From Streptomyces dengpaensis (GTDB lineage: Bacteria; Actinomycetota; Actinomycetes; Streptomycetales; Streptomycetaceae): DNA of 64,000 nt. A model generated the notes under the pieces. That model was not told the DNA's origin. It made no database searches and saw only the letters and a list, made by a program, of their open reading frames with translations. Made by a program: the position numbers and the translations under genes. Positions 52,914 to 61,416 of the stretch are shown here, piece after piece. Positions within the stretch are counted from its first letter, which is position 1; each line of letters begins with the position of its first letter. Where the stretch lies: NCBI RefSeq assembly GCF_002946835.1, contig NZ_CP026652.1, positions 6,200,001-6,264,000 on the forward strand, written 5' to 3'.

Positions 52914-53945
52914 TCACGCCTCGCCGGGATAGCGGACGCCGATGCGGTCCCGTATCGCGTCCAGCGTCCGCATCACGGCGAGGCTGCCGTCGAGGGGGAC
53001 GAGCGGGGACTCGGTCTCGCCGGCGCGCAGGGCGCGTGTCACCTCGGCGGCCTCGTGACTGAGGCTGTTGCGCGGGCCGTGCGCCGGGTCGGCCGTGAAC
53101 TCCTCGGGCTCGCGGCCGTCGCGGTGCAGCACCAGGCGGTTCGGGAAGAAGAAGCCGTCCGGGATGTCGATGCGGCCCTGTGAGCCGGTGACGGAGGCGG
53201 CGACGGGGGTGCCGCCGTTGATGGAGCAGTGCACCGAAGCGAGAGCGCCGTTCTCCCAGGAGAGCACTGCCGCTGTCTGGAGATCGACGCCCTCCTCGGA
53301 GAGCACGGCTCTCGCCGTGATGTCCGAGGGCTCGCCGAGCAGCAACTGCGCGAACGACACCGGATAGACGCCGATATCGAGCAACGCGCCGCCGCCCTGC
53401 GCCGGATCGCGCAACCGGTGCGACGCGGGAAGCGCCCCATTCCTCGCCCCCGGCAAGAGGTGCCCGGAGATCCCGAAGTCGGCCTGAACCGTCCGTACTT
53501 CACCGATCGCGCCGTCGTCGACGATCGCCTTGAGCCGGCGGACCAGCGGATTGCAGTACATCCACATGGCCTCCATCAGGAAGCGGTCGTGCGCCTTCGC
53601 GAGCGCGACCAGTTCCTCGGCCTCGCGCGTGTTCAGCGTGAACGCCTTCTCGCACAGCACATGGCGCCCGGCCTCCAGACACATCCCGGCCGCTGCCCGG
53701 TGCGCCGCGTGCGGAGTGGCGACGTACACGACGTCGACGTCCGTGTCCTCGGCGAGCGATGCCCAGTCCCCGTACGCCTTCGGTATCCCGAACCGCTCCG
53801 CGAACGCCTTCGCCGAGGCCTCCGTCCGCGAGGCCACCGCCACGACCTCGGCGTCCGGCAGGTCCACCAGATCCGTCGTGAACGCCGCGGCGATCCCGCC
53901 GGTCGCCAGAATCCCCCACCGCACACGCTCGCGCTCGCCCGTCAT
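52914..53945 (-). CDS. Gfo/Idh/MocA-family oxidoreductase
   Basis: The 343-residue protein starts at ATG 53945 (AAGGGG upstream). It has the N-terminal Rossmann fold (VRWGILATGGIAAAFTTDLV), the strand DVDVVYVATPHAAHRAAAGM, and the catalytic EK motif in HVLCEKAFTLN. The C-terminal alpha/beta domain contains GGALLDIGVYPVSFAQLLLG with the conserved GG..DIG..P signature. It probably oxidises a polyol or sugar derivative with NAD(P). The substrate is not predictable. Confidence 0.9.
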   Translation of the reverse strand: MTGERERVRWGILATGGIAAAFTTDLVDLPDAEVVAVASRTEASAKAFAERFGIPKAYGDWASLAEDTDVDVVYVATPHAAHRAAAGMCLEAGRHVLCEKAFTLNTREAEELVALAKAHDRFLMEAMWMYCNPLVRRLKAIVDDGAIGEVRTVQADFGISGHLLPGARNGALPASHRLRDPAQGGGALLDIGVYPVSFAQLLLGEPSDITARAVLSEEGVDLQTAAVLSWENGALASVHCSINGGTPVAASVTGSQGRIDIPDGFFFPNRLVLHRDGREPEEFTADPAHGPRNSLSHEAAEVTRALRAGETESPLVPLDGSLAVMRTLDAIRDRIGVRYPGEA

Positions 53946-53968
53946 CCCCGCCCCTTGCTCTGCGACCC

Positions 53969-54002
53969 CGAAAGCCCTGCGCTCCCGAAAGCCCTGCGCT
54001 CC
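53969..54002. repeat. Two tandem 17-bp units upstream of the oxidoreductase gene
   Basis: CGAAAGCCCTGCGCTCC is repeated exactly twice and followed by a partial third (CGAAAATCT). It lies between the divergent oxidoreductase and MFS genes and could be a regulator-binding array or a slippage product. Confidence 0.7.
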
Positions 54003-54076
54003 CGAAAATCTGTGACCCGAACACGCTGTTCGAACTGAGAGCATAGGGGGCGGATTACTCGGAGAGGGAGGGGCGC

Positions 54077-55432
54077 ATGCCCGAGCGTGGCCGTACCACG
54101 CGGAACCAGAAAGGCCTGGAAGGCCCGCAGGGACCGGAAGGGCACATAGCGAACACGGCGACCGCCGACGTCTCAGCGGCGGTTGCCGCGGCTGACCCCG
54201 GCGCCCTCCGCCGCACCGGACTCCTCGTCACCCTGATCCTCGGCGGCCTCACCGCCATACCCCCGCTGGCGATGGACATGTATCTCCCGGCGCTGCCGGA
54301 GGTCACCACGTCGCTGCACGCCCCCGCCGCGACCGTCCAGCTCACGCTCACCGCCTGCCTCGCCGGAATGGCGCTCGGACAGCTGGTCGTCGGCCCGATG
54401 AGCGACAAGTGGGGCCGCAAGCGCCCGTTGCTCGCCGGCCTCGTCGTCTACGTCGTGGCCACCGTGCTGTGCGCCGTCGCGCCGGGCGTCGAATTCCTCG
54501 TCGCCTTCCGTCTCGCGCAGGGCCTCGCGGGCGCGGCCGGGATCGTGATCGCCCGGGCCGTGGTCCGCGATCTGTACGACGGCGTGGCGATGGCCCGCTT
54601 CTTCTCCACCCTCATGCTGATCTCCGGCGTCGCCCCGATCGTCGCGCCGCTCATCGGCGGCCAGATCCTGCGCGTCACCGACTGGCGGGGCGTGTTCGTG
54701 GTCCTCACGGCGGTCGGCGTCGCGCTGACGGCCCTCGTCTGGTTCCGGCTGCCGGAGACCCTCGCGCCGGCCGACCGGCACGGCGGCGGCGTGGGCGAGG
54801 CGCTCCGCTCCCTGCGCGGACTGCTCGCCGACCGGGTCTTCGCCGGCTACATGCTGGCGGGCGGGTTCACCTTCGCGGCGCTGTTCGCGTACATCTCGGC
54901 GTCGCCGTTCGTGGTGCAGGAGATCTACGGCGCCTCCCCGCAGACGTTCAGCCTGCTCTTCGGTCTCAACTCCGTCGGACTGGTGACCGTCGGCCAGATC
55001 AACGGCAAGGTCCTGGTCGGCCGGGTCGGCCTCGACAAGGTCCTCGCCGTCGGTCTCGCTGTGGTCGCCTTCGCCGCGACCGCGCTGCTGCTGATGACCT
55101 CCGGCGTGTTCGGCGAGGCCGGCCTTGTGCCGGTTGCCGCGGCCCTGTTCGTGCTGATGTCCGCGATGGGCATCGCCCTGCCCAACACCCAGGCGCTCGC
55201 CCTCATGCGCGTCCGGTACGCCGCCGGTTCCGCGTCGGCGCTCCTGGGCACCTCCTCCTTCCTCATCGGCGCGATCGCCTCACCCCTCGTCGGCATCGCC
55301 GGGGAGCACACCGCCGTTCCGATGGCGATCGTCCAACTGGCCGCGGTACTGGTGGCCGTCGCCTGCTTCGTGGGACTCTGCCGCCCCTGGCAGACGGGAC
55401 GCGCATCGGACGGAAAGGCGGCGGGCAGCTGA
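54077..55432 (+). CDS. Bcr/CflA-family MFS multidrug transporter
   Basis: The 451-residue protein has 12 predicted membrane helices after a 45-residue polar N-terminus. The Bcr/CflA subgroup pattern is clear: PPLAMDMYLPALPEV in helix 1, QLVVGPMSDKWGRKRPLLAG in loop 2-3, and RLAQGLAGAAGIVIARAVVR in helix 4-5. It should export drugs or metabolites by proton antiport. ATG 54077 follows GGGAGGGG. The stop overlaps the likely CTG start of the serine hydrolase gene. Confidence 0.92.
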   Translation: MPERGRTTRNQKGLEGPQGPEGHIANTATADVSAAVAAADPGALRRTGLLVTLILGGLTAIPPLAMDMYLPALPEVTTSLHAPAATVQLTLTACLAGMALGQLVVGPMSDKWGRKRPLLAGLVVYVVATVLCAVAPGVEFLVAFRLAQGLAGAAGIVIARAVVRDLYDGVAMARFFSTLMLISGVAPIVAPLIGGQILRVTDWRGVFVVLTAVGVALTALVWFRLPETLAPADRHGGGVGEALRSLRGLLADRVFAGYMLAGGFTFAALFAYISASPFVVQEIYGASPQTFSLLFGLNSVGLVTVGQINGKVLVGRVGLDKVLAVGLAVVAFAATALLLMTSGVFGEAGLVPVAAALFVLMSAMGIALPNTQALALMRVRYAAGSASALLGTSSFLIGAIASPLVGIAGEHTAVPMAIVQLAAVLVAVACFVGLCRPWQTGRASDGKAAGS

Positions 55433-56559
55433 GCGCACCGAGACTGCGCATCGACACACCGGAACGGGCCGGGCTCGACCCCGACGAACTGCGCCACCTC
55501 GTACGGGAGGTGCGCGCCCTCACGCGCGGGGCCGACCCGTGGGCGGCGGGCGTGGCGCTGGTCGCGGGGCGCGGCCCGGTCATCGCCGTCGAGGAGGCGG
55601 CGGGGTGGGCGGTGCGCTATGCGGCGTACGACGAGGAGACGGACACGGGGGTCGAGTTGCCGCCGGGGGCGCGGGTGCCGATGAGCGTGCACACGCCCTT
55701 CGACCTGGCCTCCCTCACCAAGCTGTTCACGGCGGTCGCCGCCGTGCAGCAACTGGAGCGCGGCACGCTGGGCATCGACGCGCGGGTGGGCGTGTACCTG
55801 CCCGATTTCCGTGCGGCCGCCGAGCACGGCATCACCGTACGGCAACTGCTCACGCACACCTCGGGGCTGCGCCCCGAACTCCCCTTGTACGACTGCCCGG
55901 ACGACGAGGCGCGGCTGGCGATGCTGCGGGCCGAGGCCCCGTCGTCTGCGCCGGGCGTGTACGTGTACTCGGACCTGAACCTGCTCCTCCTCCAATACGT
56001 CCTGGAACGCGTCACCGGCCGCGCGCTCGACATCCTCGTCAGGGACTGCATCACGCGGCCGCTCGGCATGACGTCCACGGGCTTCGGTCCCTGCCCGGGT
56101 GCGGCGGCGACGGAGGACCAGCGGCGGCCGTGGGCCAAGGTCCACCGGGGGATGCTGCGGGGGGTGGTGCACGACGAGAACGCGTGGGTGCTTGGTGGGG
56201 TGGCGGGGCATGCGGGGCTCTTCTCGACCGCCCGTGACCTTGCGGTCTTCTGCCGCACGCTGCTGGCCGGCGGCTCCTACGGACCCGCCCGCATCCTCGG
56301 TCCCGACTTCGTCGATCTCATCCTCACCCCGCCTGGTCTCGGCTTCGCCCTCGACCAGGGGTGGTTCATGGGCGCCCTCGCGGGGCGGGGTGCCGCGGGC
56401 CATACGGGTTTCACGGGGACGTCGCTGGTCCTGGATCCTTCGACCGACACCTTCCTGGTGTTGCTGGCGAACACGGTCCATCCCCGTCGCCGCCCGCCGG
56501 ACAACGGGCCGCGGGCGGCGGCGGGGACGCGGCTGGCTCGGGCGGTGCGGGGGACTTGA
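55429..56559 (+). CDS. Serine hydrolase of the beta-lactamase (class C/EstB) family
   Basis: The 376-residue protein shows the penicillin-binding-fold motifs: SLTK (nucleophile Ser and Lys) near residue 100, YSDLN as the second motif near 182, and HTGFTGT as the third. Substrates may be esters or D-amino acid peptides. There is no ATG, GTG or TTG before the conserved RIDTPERAGLDPDELRHLV segment. The CTG at 55429, overlapping the MFS stop as CTGA and preceded by GGCGGG, is the best start. No signal peptide is seen, so it is probably cytoplasmic. It is coupled to the efflux gene. Confidence 0.85.
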   Translation: MSAPRLRIDTPERAGLDPDELRHLVREVRALTRGADPWAAGVALVAGRGPVIAVEEAAGWAVRYAAYDEETDTGVELPPGARVPMSVHTPFDLASLTKLFTAVAAVQQLERGTLGIDARVGVYLPDFRAAAEHGITVRQLLTHTSGLRPELPLYDCPDDEARLAMLRAEAPSSAPGVYVYSDLNLLLLQYVLERVTGRALDILVRDCITRPLGMTSTGFGPCPGAAATEDQRRPWAKVHRGMLRGVVHDENAWVLGGVAGHAGLFSTARDLAVFCRTLLAGGSYGPARILGPDFVDLILTPPGLGFALDQGWFMGALAGRGAAGHTGFTGTSLVLDPSTDTFLVLLANTVHPRRRPPDNGPRAAAGTRLARAVRGT

Positions 56560-56562
56560 GAG

Positions 56563-56781
56563 GGTTTTTTCGCCCCCTCCGCCCCTGCCCTCCCCCACTC
56601 TCGGCTTCTCCCCCAGTGCCTTAAGGGCCTGGGAGGTACCCCCAGAGCGGGGGGACCCCCATCGTCCTTGGGGACTGCCGCCCCCAAACCCCCGCATCGC
56701 GCTTCGGGCTCGTCCTCAAACGCCGGACGGGCTGGAATGCCCCAGGTACGGGACGTGCAGGGGCGGAGGGGGCGAAAAACC
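56563..56781. repeat. Intergenic Streptomyces repeat element with terminal inverted repeats
   Basis: A 26-base left end (GGTTTTTTCGCCCCCTCCGC...) is mirrored with one base difference by a 25-base right end finishing at 56781. Between them lie the familiar intergenic motifs CTTAAGGGCCTGGGAGGTAC and CTCAAACGCCGGACGGGCTG, which recur in Streptomyces genomes as short palindromic repeats. No ORF with coding character is present. It could act as a terminator after the serine hydrolase or as a non-autonomous mobile repeat. Confidence 0.7.
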
Positions 56782-56853
56782 GCTCGGAGGCCGGCGCCGG
56801 GGCCGGGTGCGCGACGCGCGGGAGGCCCGCCTCCGCGAACGTAGAATCGGCGG

Positions 56854-57849
56854 GTGAACGCCCCCGCCACCCCCGCCGACACCCTGCGCACCGCCCTCGC
56901 CACCCTCCTGGACGGCCTCCCGCCGAAGGCGGCCACGCAGGCGGTCGAGCGCCTGATCGCGAACTACCGGGGCGCCACCCCCACCCACACCCCGATCCTC
57001 CGCGACCGCGCGGACGTGGTCGCGTACGCCGCGTACCGCATGCCCGCGACGTTCGAAGCGGTACGCACGGCGCTGGACGCGTTCGCGGACGCGGTGCCCG
57101 GATGGGCGCCCGGCAGCCACGTGGACGTCGGCGGCGGCACGGGCGCGGCCACCTGGGCGGTGAACGCGACGTGGGAGGGCACCCGCCCGGTGACGGTCCT
57201 CGACTGGGCCGGGCCCGCGCTCGCACTGGGCCGGGAAATCGCCGCGGCGAACCCGGAGTTGAAGGCCGCCGAGTGGCACCGCTCTCGTATCGGAGCAGCG
57301 CTCACCATCGAGAGCGCCGATCTCGTCACCGTGTCCTACGTCCTCGGCGAGCTCACCGACGCCGACCGCGCCTCCGTCGTGGACGCCGCCGCAGCCGCCG
57401 CCCAGGCCGTCGTGATCATCGAGCCGGGCACCCCCGAGGGCTACACCCGCGTCATCGAGGCCCGCGACCGCCTGATCCGCGCCGGTTTCCACGTCGCCGC
57501 CCCCTGCCCGCACAGCGCGGCCTGCCCCATCGTCCCCGGCGAGGACTGGTGCCACTTCTCGGCCAGGGTCGCCCGCTCCTCCCTCCACCGCCAGGTCAAG
57601 GGCGGCTCCCTGCCGTACGAGGACGAGAAGTTCAGCTACGTCGCGGCCACCCGTTTCCCGCCGGTCCCGGCCCCCTCCCGCGTCGTACGCAAGCCGCAGA
57701 TCCGCAAGGGCCAGGTACTCCTGGACCTGTGCGGCCCGGACGAGTCCCTGCACCGCGCGACGGTGACCAAGCGGCACGGGGCTCTCTACCGGGAGGCCCG
57801 CGACGCGGACTGGGGCGACGCCTGGCCGCCGCCGTCCCAGGACGACTAG
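56854..57849 (+). CDS. Rsm22-family ribosomal small-subunit methyltransferase-like protein
   Basis: The 331-residue protein has an N-terminal helical part, a SAM-binding fold with HVDVGGGTGAATWAVNATWE near residue 88, and the strand VVIIEPGTPEGYTRVIEARD. A cysteine cluster typical of Rsm22 follows (CPHSAACPI...DWCHFSARV), which binds an iron-sulfur or metal centre. Rsm22-like proteins associate with the small ribosomal subunit. Target and activity in bacteria are not established. The start is GTG 56854 after a leader ending CGGCGG. Confidence 0.87.
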   Translation: MNAPATPADTLRTALATLLDGLPPKAATQAVERLIANYRGATPTHTPILRDRADVVAYAAYRMPATFEAVRTALDAFADAVPGWAPGSHVDVGGGTGAATWAVNATWEGTRPVTVLDWAGPALALGREIAAANPELKAAEWHRSRIGAALTIESADLVTVSYVLGELTDADRASVVDAAAAAAQAVVIIEPGTPEGYTRVIEARDRLIRAGFHVAAPCPHSAACPIVPGEDWCHFSARVARSSLHRQVKGGSLPYEDEKFSYVAATRFPPVPAPSRVVRKPQIRKGQVLLDLCGPDESLHRATVTKRHGALYREARDADWGDAWPPPSQDD

Positions 57850-57900
57850 CCCCCGACCTCGGCGAGACGCACCGTATCGTCCCCCTGATAGTTTCGCCCC

Positions 57901-58521
57901 ATGCCCCAGAAGCCCAAGCCCACCCCCGACGCCTCCCGGCGAAGCGAGAAATCCCGGCAGGCGATCTACGCCGCCGCCCTGGCCCTCGTCGGCGAGGCTG
58001 GCTACTCCAAGACGACCATCGAGGGCATCGCGGCCCGTGCCGGAGTCGGCAAGCAGACGATCTACCGCTGGTGGTCGTCGAAGGCGGACGTCCTGATGGA
58101 CGCCTTTATGGACCTGGGTGACCAGGCCGCGCAGGCGGCGGGGCAGGAGTCGTACGCGATCCCGGACACGGGGGATCTGGCCGCCGACCTCAAGATGGTG
58201 CTGCGCGCCACCGTGGACGAGCTCGTGGACCCCAGGTTTGAGGTTCCGTCGCGGGCCTTGGCCGCCGAGGGAGTCGTCAACGAGCGGCTCGGCGCGGAGT
58301 TCGTGAGCAAGCTCCTCGAACCCCAGCTCCAGCTGTACGTGCAGCGGCTGCGCGCCGCGCAGGACACGGGCGAGGTACGCCGGGACATCGACCCCCGCAT
58401 CGCCCTGGAGCTGTTCGTGTCGCCGCTCGCCCAGCGCTGGCTGCAGCGCACGGGCCCGATCTCGTACGCGTACACGGACACCCTCGTCGACTACGCCCTC
58501 TACGGCCTCGCCCCGCGCTGA
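57901..58521 (+). CDS. TetR-family transcriptional regulator
   Basis: The 206-residue protein has the TetR DNA-binding domain at residues 18-64: IYAAALALVGEAGYSKTTIE, GIAARAGVGKQTIYRWWSSK. The C-terminal ligand domain ends in the TetR_C_16/AcrR-like helix set (LFVSPLAQRWLQRTGPISYA). It probably controls itself and a neighbour. No obvious cognate efflux gene is divergent from it. The 3' end overlaps the phosphodiesterase gene on the other strand by 22 bases. Confidence 0.92.
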   Translation: MPQKPKPTPDASRRSEKSRQAIYAAALALVGEAGYSKTTIEGIAARAGVGKQTIYRWWSSKADVLMDAFMDLGDQAAQAAGQESYAIPDTGDLAADLKMVLRATVDELVDPRFEVPSRALAAEGVVNERLGAEFVSKLLEPQLQLYVQRLRAAQDTGEVRRDIDPRIALELFVSPLAQRWLQRTGPISYAYTDTLVDYALYGLAPR

Positions 58522-59369
58522 GGCAAGCCCCCGGACGACCCGCCAGGCGCGCCCCACACCCGCCCCGGCGCGTCCGTGATGATCCCGTCGCACCCCAGCG
58601 CCAGCGCCCGGTCCCGCTGGGCCGGAGTGACCACGGTGTGCGCCCACACGCGCGGGATGCCGGAGCGCACGGCCCGTACGAGATCCGCGTCACGCGCCTT
58701 GTGGTCGACGTCGAGCAGGTCGACGAAGGACGCCCAGCGCTCGGGCCGGTCGGTACGCAGCTGGGCGGCCGAGCGCCACAGCTGGCTGAGCAGGCCCAGA
58801 CGGTGGACGCGCCGGGCCACCTCCGGATCGTTGGAGTTCACGAACACCGACCGGGTCAGTCCGCGGGCGCGGATCATCGCGGCGAGTGCGGGCAGACTGT
58901 CGGAGTCCTTCGCCTCCAGCGTCAGCACGACCCGGCCGCCGAAGCGGTCGAGCACCTCGGCCACCGTGGGCGGCCGCTCGGAGCGCCAGTCGCCCGGGAG
59001 CGCGGCCGAGGGGCGCAGGCGGACCCGCTGCCAGTCCCGCGCGCCCAGCTCCCGTACCGCGCCGCGTGTGGTGGTCGTCCGGTTCAGCGTCGCGTCGTGC
59101 ATCACCACCACCGTCCCGTCGCCCAGCAGCCGGGTGTCGGCGTCGAGCACCTGTGCCGTACCGCGCACGTACGCCGCCATCAGGCCCGACATGCTGTTCT
59201 CGGGGACTTCCAGGGCGCCGCCGCGGTGGGCGACGTGGACGACGCGGGGGAGGGAGTCCACCGTCAGCGGCCCGGGGCCCCACTCCGGCGGGGGTGGTGC
59301 GCCGCCGTGTCCGGTGAGGGTGAGCGAGGCGAGACCGGCCAGACCCATGAGCGCAGTCCGTGTGAGCAT
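58500..59369 (-). CDS. Glycerophosphodiester phosphodiesterase
   Basis: The 289-residue protein has an N-terminal signal-like segment (ALMGLAGLASLTLTGHGGAP) and the GDPD barrel motifs: VAHRGGALEVPENSMSGLMA (catalytic HR and the ENS/T metal site), LDADTRLLGDGTVVVMHDAT (the HD general acid/base), and LTLEAKD. It should release glycerol-3-phosphate from deacylated phospholipids, outside the membrane if the signal is used. ATG 59369 is selected; a TTG three codons earlier is an alternative and neither has a clear ribosome binding site. Confidence 0.88.
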   Translation of the reverse strand: MLTRTALMGLAGLASLTLTGHGGAPPPPEWGPGPLTVDSLPRVVHVAHRGGALEVPENSMSGLMAAYVRGTAQVLDADTRLLGDGTVVVMHDATLNRTTTTRGAVRELGARDWQRVRLRPSAALPGDWRSERPPTVAEVLDRFGGRVVLTLEAKDSDSLPALAAMIRARGLTRSVFVNSNDPEVARRVHRLGLLSQLWRSAAQLRTDRPERWASFVDLLDVDHKARDADLVRAVRSGIPRVWAHTVVTPAQRDRALALGCDGIITDAPGRVWGAPGGSSGGLPQRGARP

Positions 59370-59512
59370 GGCGACCAAGGTAAGGGGTTAAATCCTGCCA
59401 AAGCGGAGAAAAACACCTGATCCGGGTCCGCGGAACACATCACCCCACCCACCCCGGATGTGGGCTCTGGCCACCCGGAGCGCAGGATGGTGGGACCATA
59501 GAGCGTGTCGAT

Positions 59513-59612
59513 GGCCTGTAGATGGCTTGCAGAAGGCTTGTTGCAGCCGCACGGCCAGCCGGCTTACAGAGGCCTGCAGAGGCTTGCGACTTGAGGCTTG
59601 TAGAGGGCTTGT
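59513..59612. repeat. Clustered 10-bp repeats upstream of the Prim-Pol gene
   Basis: The consensus GGCYTRYAGA occurs at 59513, 59524, 59561, 59571 and 59595, with degenerate copies at 59535 and 59581. Spacing is 10 or 11 bases, about one helical turn. The array ends 28 bases before the start codon of the next gene and could be a binding site for a multimeric regulator. The bases from 59379 to 59512 show nothing else. Confidence 0.6.
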
Positions 59613-59639
59613 TCGGCACACGGCGAGGCGAGGGGTTAG

Positions 59640-60374
59640 ATGAGCGCAGAGTTCGACCGCCGCTCCGGCGCGCAGGGCAGGATCTCCCAGTGGCTGCGTG
59701 GGCGCCGGCCGAAGGCTCCTGCGGAGACTGCCGACGGCGGGCGTGAGGCCCTGCTGCTCGCCGCCGCCGCAGCGGGGCTGCCGCTCGCGCAGGCCGCGTA
59801 CCCCTCCGGCTACCGGTGCTCCTGTGACCGCATCGGCTGCCCCACCCCCGCGCGCCACCCCGTCTCCTTCGCCTGGCAGACGCAGTCCACGACCGACCGC
59901 GCGCAGATCGAGCGCTGGGCCCGAAGCCAGCCGAAGGCCAATTTCATCACCGCGACCGGCATGGTCCACGATGTCCTCGACGTGCCGCTGGAGGCCGGGC
60001 GCGATGCGCTGGAGCGGATGCTCGCCGCCGGCATCGAGGTCGGGCCCGTCGCCGAGAGCGGCGACGGACGCATGCTCTTCTTCACGCTCACGCGTGGTAC
60101 GCCGGAGGACGAGGACGAGTGGTGGCCCTGCGAGCTGGACTGCCACCCCGAGACGATGGACGAGCACCCCGGCTTCCGCTGGCACTGCCGCGGCTCGTAC
60201 GTGCTCGTCCCGCCGGCCCAGCTCCCCGGTGACCTCACGGTCGACTGGGTACGGGGACCCGAGCATCCCCTGCCGGATCCGCTCACCCTCCTGGAGAACC
60301 TGACCGATGCGTGCGCCCGTTACGCGGGTGAACACGATCCGGACCAGCTGGCGGCCTGGCCCCACCGGGGCTGA
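59640..60374 (+). CDS. Bifunctional DNA primase/polymerase N-terminal (Prim-Pol) domain protein
   Basis: The 244-residue protein resembles the Prim-Pol domain of actinobacterial proteins: ALLLAAAAAGLPLAQAAYPS, a Cys-rich loop SGYRCSCDRIGCPTPARHPV, then ANFITATGMVHDVLDVPLEA, where the usual metal-binding Asp pair appears as DVLDV. It ends with RWHCRGSYVLVPPAQLPGD. No helicase domain is attached, so a regulatory or repair role is as likely as priming. It is a single gene with a repeat array upstream and a terminator behind. Confidence 0.8.
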   Translation: MSAEFDRRSGAQGRISQWLRGRRPKAPAETADGGREALLLAAAAAGLPLAQAAYPSGYRCSCDRIGCPTPARHPVSFAWQTQSTTDRAQIERWARSQPKANFITATGMVHDVLDVPLEAGRDALERMLAAGIEVGPVAESGDGRMLFFTLTRGTPEDEDEWWPCELDCHPETMDEHPGFRWHCRGSYVLVPPAQLPGDLTVDWVRGPEHPLPDPLTLLENLTDACARYAGEHDPDQLAAWPHRG

Positions 60375-60380
60375 CCGCCA

Positions 60381-60404
60381 GGCCTGGCCCGGTGGGGCCA
60401 GGCC
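60381..60404. terminator. Bidirectional hairpin terminator
   Basis: Arms GGCCTGGCC and GGCCAGGCC (9 bp, perfect) with a 6-base loop fill the gap between the convergent stop codons of the Prim-Pol and lipoprotein genes. Confidence 0.8.
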
Positions 60405-60405
60405 G

Positions 60406-61416
60406 CTACTCGCCCTTCGCGCCCGTCAGCCCCTCGATACGGCCGAGGATCGACACCCCGTCCTGGGCGCCCTTCGCCGGGTCCAGGGCCGCCTGGTTGG
60501 AGATGAACTCCAGGGTCAGCGACTGCTTGATCTCGCCGGTGGTCAGGGCCTGGACCTCCGGCGAGGGGGTGGGGATCTCGGCGCCCGCGGCGGCGGTCTG
60601 CTTCTCGTAGCGGTGCGTGGTGAAGAACACCAGCGCCCCGCCGTCCGTCGTGCGCAGGCCCACCGGGGCGTAGTCGCCCGAGGTCAGCGGCTCGTCGATG
60701 TACTGCCGGGCGAGCCCGGGCTTGCTGGCGAACTTCTTGCGCTGGTCCCGCCACTGCGAGGTGTGGGCGCCCGTGGCGAAGGCGTCACCGCCGGCCTTCA
60801 GATACGTCGTGTACGACTGGCTCAGCTTCTCCGGCTCGATCGCGAGCGCCGCGTCGTCCGGCGTGACCGGCTCGGCCCAGCCTTCGTCGTCCGTCTTGAA
60901 CGCCGGTACCTCGTCGGCGGAGAGGACGGTCAGATACGAGACCTGCCAGACGTCGTTCGCACTGGCGCGGGTGAACACGAGCAGCCAACGGCTGGTCGCC
61001 AGGCCCTTGTTGGCCGCAGTGTCGGCCACGAACCAGCGCGGCCAGGCCGCCTTCGCGGGTATCACGAACTTGGAGTCGGTGAACTTCAGCGGCGCATGCG
61101 CCGGGTTGCCCTCCGGGTGGTTCTTGCGCCCGGCCTTGAGCTTGGCTCCGTCGATGTCCGCGAGCGGCCCGGTGACCCGGTCCGCGTCCAGCGAACGGTC
61201 GTACTCCTTGTCCGCCTGGTTGTACGCGGTGGTGAAGTCCTTGAGCGCGCGGGCGGCTTCGGCCCGTGTCGCCGTCGGTACGACCTCCCGCTCGCCGTGC
61301 ACCACCACGCAGCCGCTCGCCGTCAACGACAAAGCGGTCACCGAGGCCGCTGCGAGTGCGATCCGGTCAATCCCTCGAAGAGTGCGAAGCCTTCGAAGGC
61401 TGCGATCCCTGCTCAT
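60406..61416 (-). CDS. Putative secreted lipoprotein downstream of efeU
   Basis: The 336-residue product has a lipoprotein signal with lipobox TASGC (Cys36). The mature protein contains two related halves, each of an alpha+beta NTF2-like type (VVPTATRAEAARALKDFTTA, WPRWFVADTA; EPEKLSQSYTTYLKAGGDAF). I know no defined function for this family. The start lies inside the 3' end of efeU, overlapping it by 50 bases, so it is translated with the iron-uptake operon and may assist it at the cell surface; that is inference. Confidence 0.8.
   Translation of the reverse strand: MSRDRSLRRLRTLRGIDRIALAAASVTALSLTASGCVVVHGEREVVPTATRAEAARALKDFTTAYNQADKEYDRSLDADRVTGPLADIDGAKLKAGRKNHPEGNPAHAPLKFTDSKFVIPAKAAWPRWFVADTAANKGLATSRWLLVFTRASANDVWQVSYLTVLSADEVPAFKTDDEGWAEPVTPDDAALAIEPEKLSQSYTTYLKAGGDAFATGAHTSQWRDQRKKFASKPGLARQYIDEPLTSGDYAPVGLRTTDGGALVFFTTHRYEKQTAAAGAEIPTPSPEVQALTTGEIKQSLTLEFISNQAALDPAKGAQDGVSILGRIEGLTGAKGE

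Noticed and set aside
54925..56697. 590-codon minus-strand open frame
   Set aside because: It is antisense to the MFS and serine hydrolase genes, with composition dominated by Arg, Gly and Pro.
56716..58647. 643-codon minus-strand open frame
   Set aside because: It is antisense across the Rsm22-like and TetR genes and into the intergenic repeat; no domain is visible.
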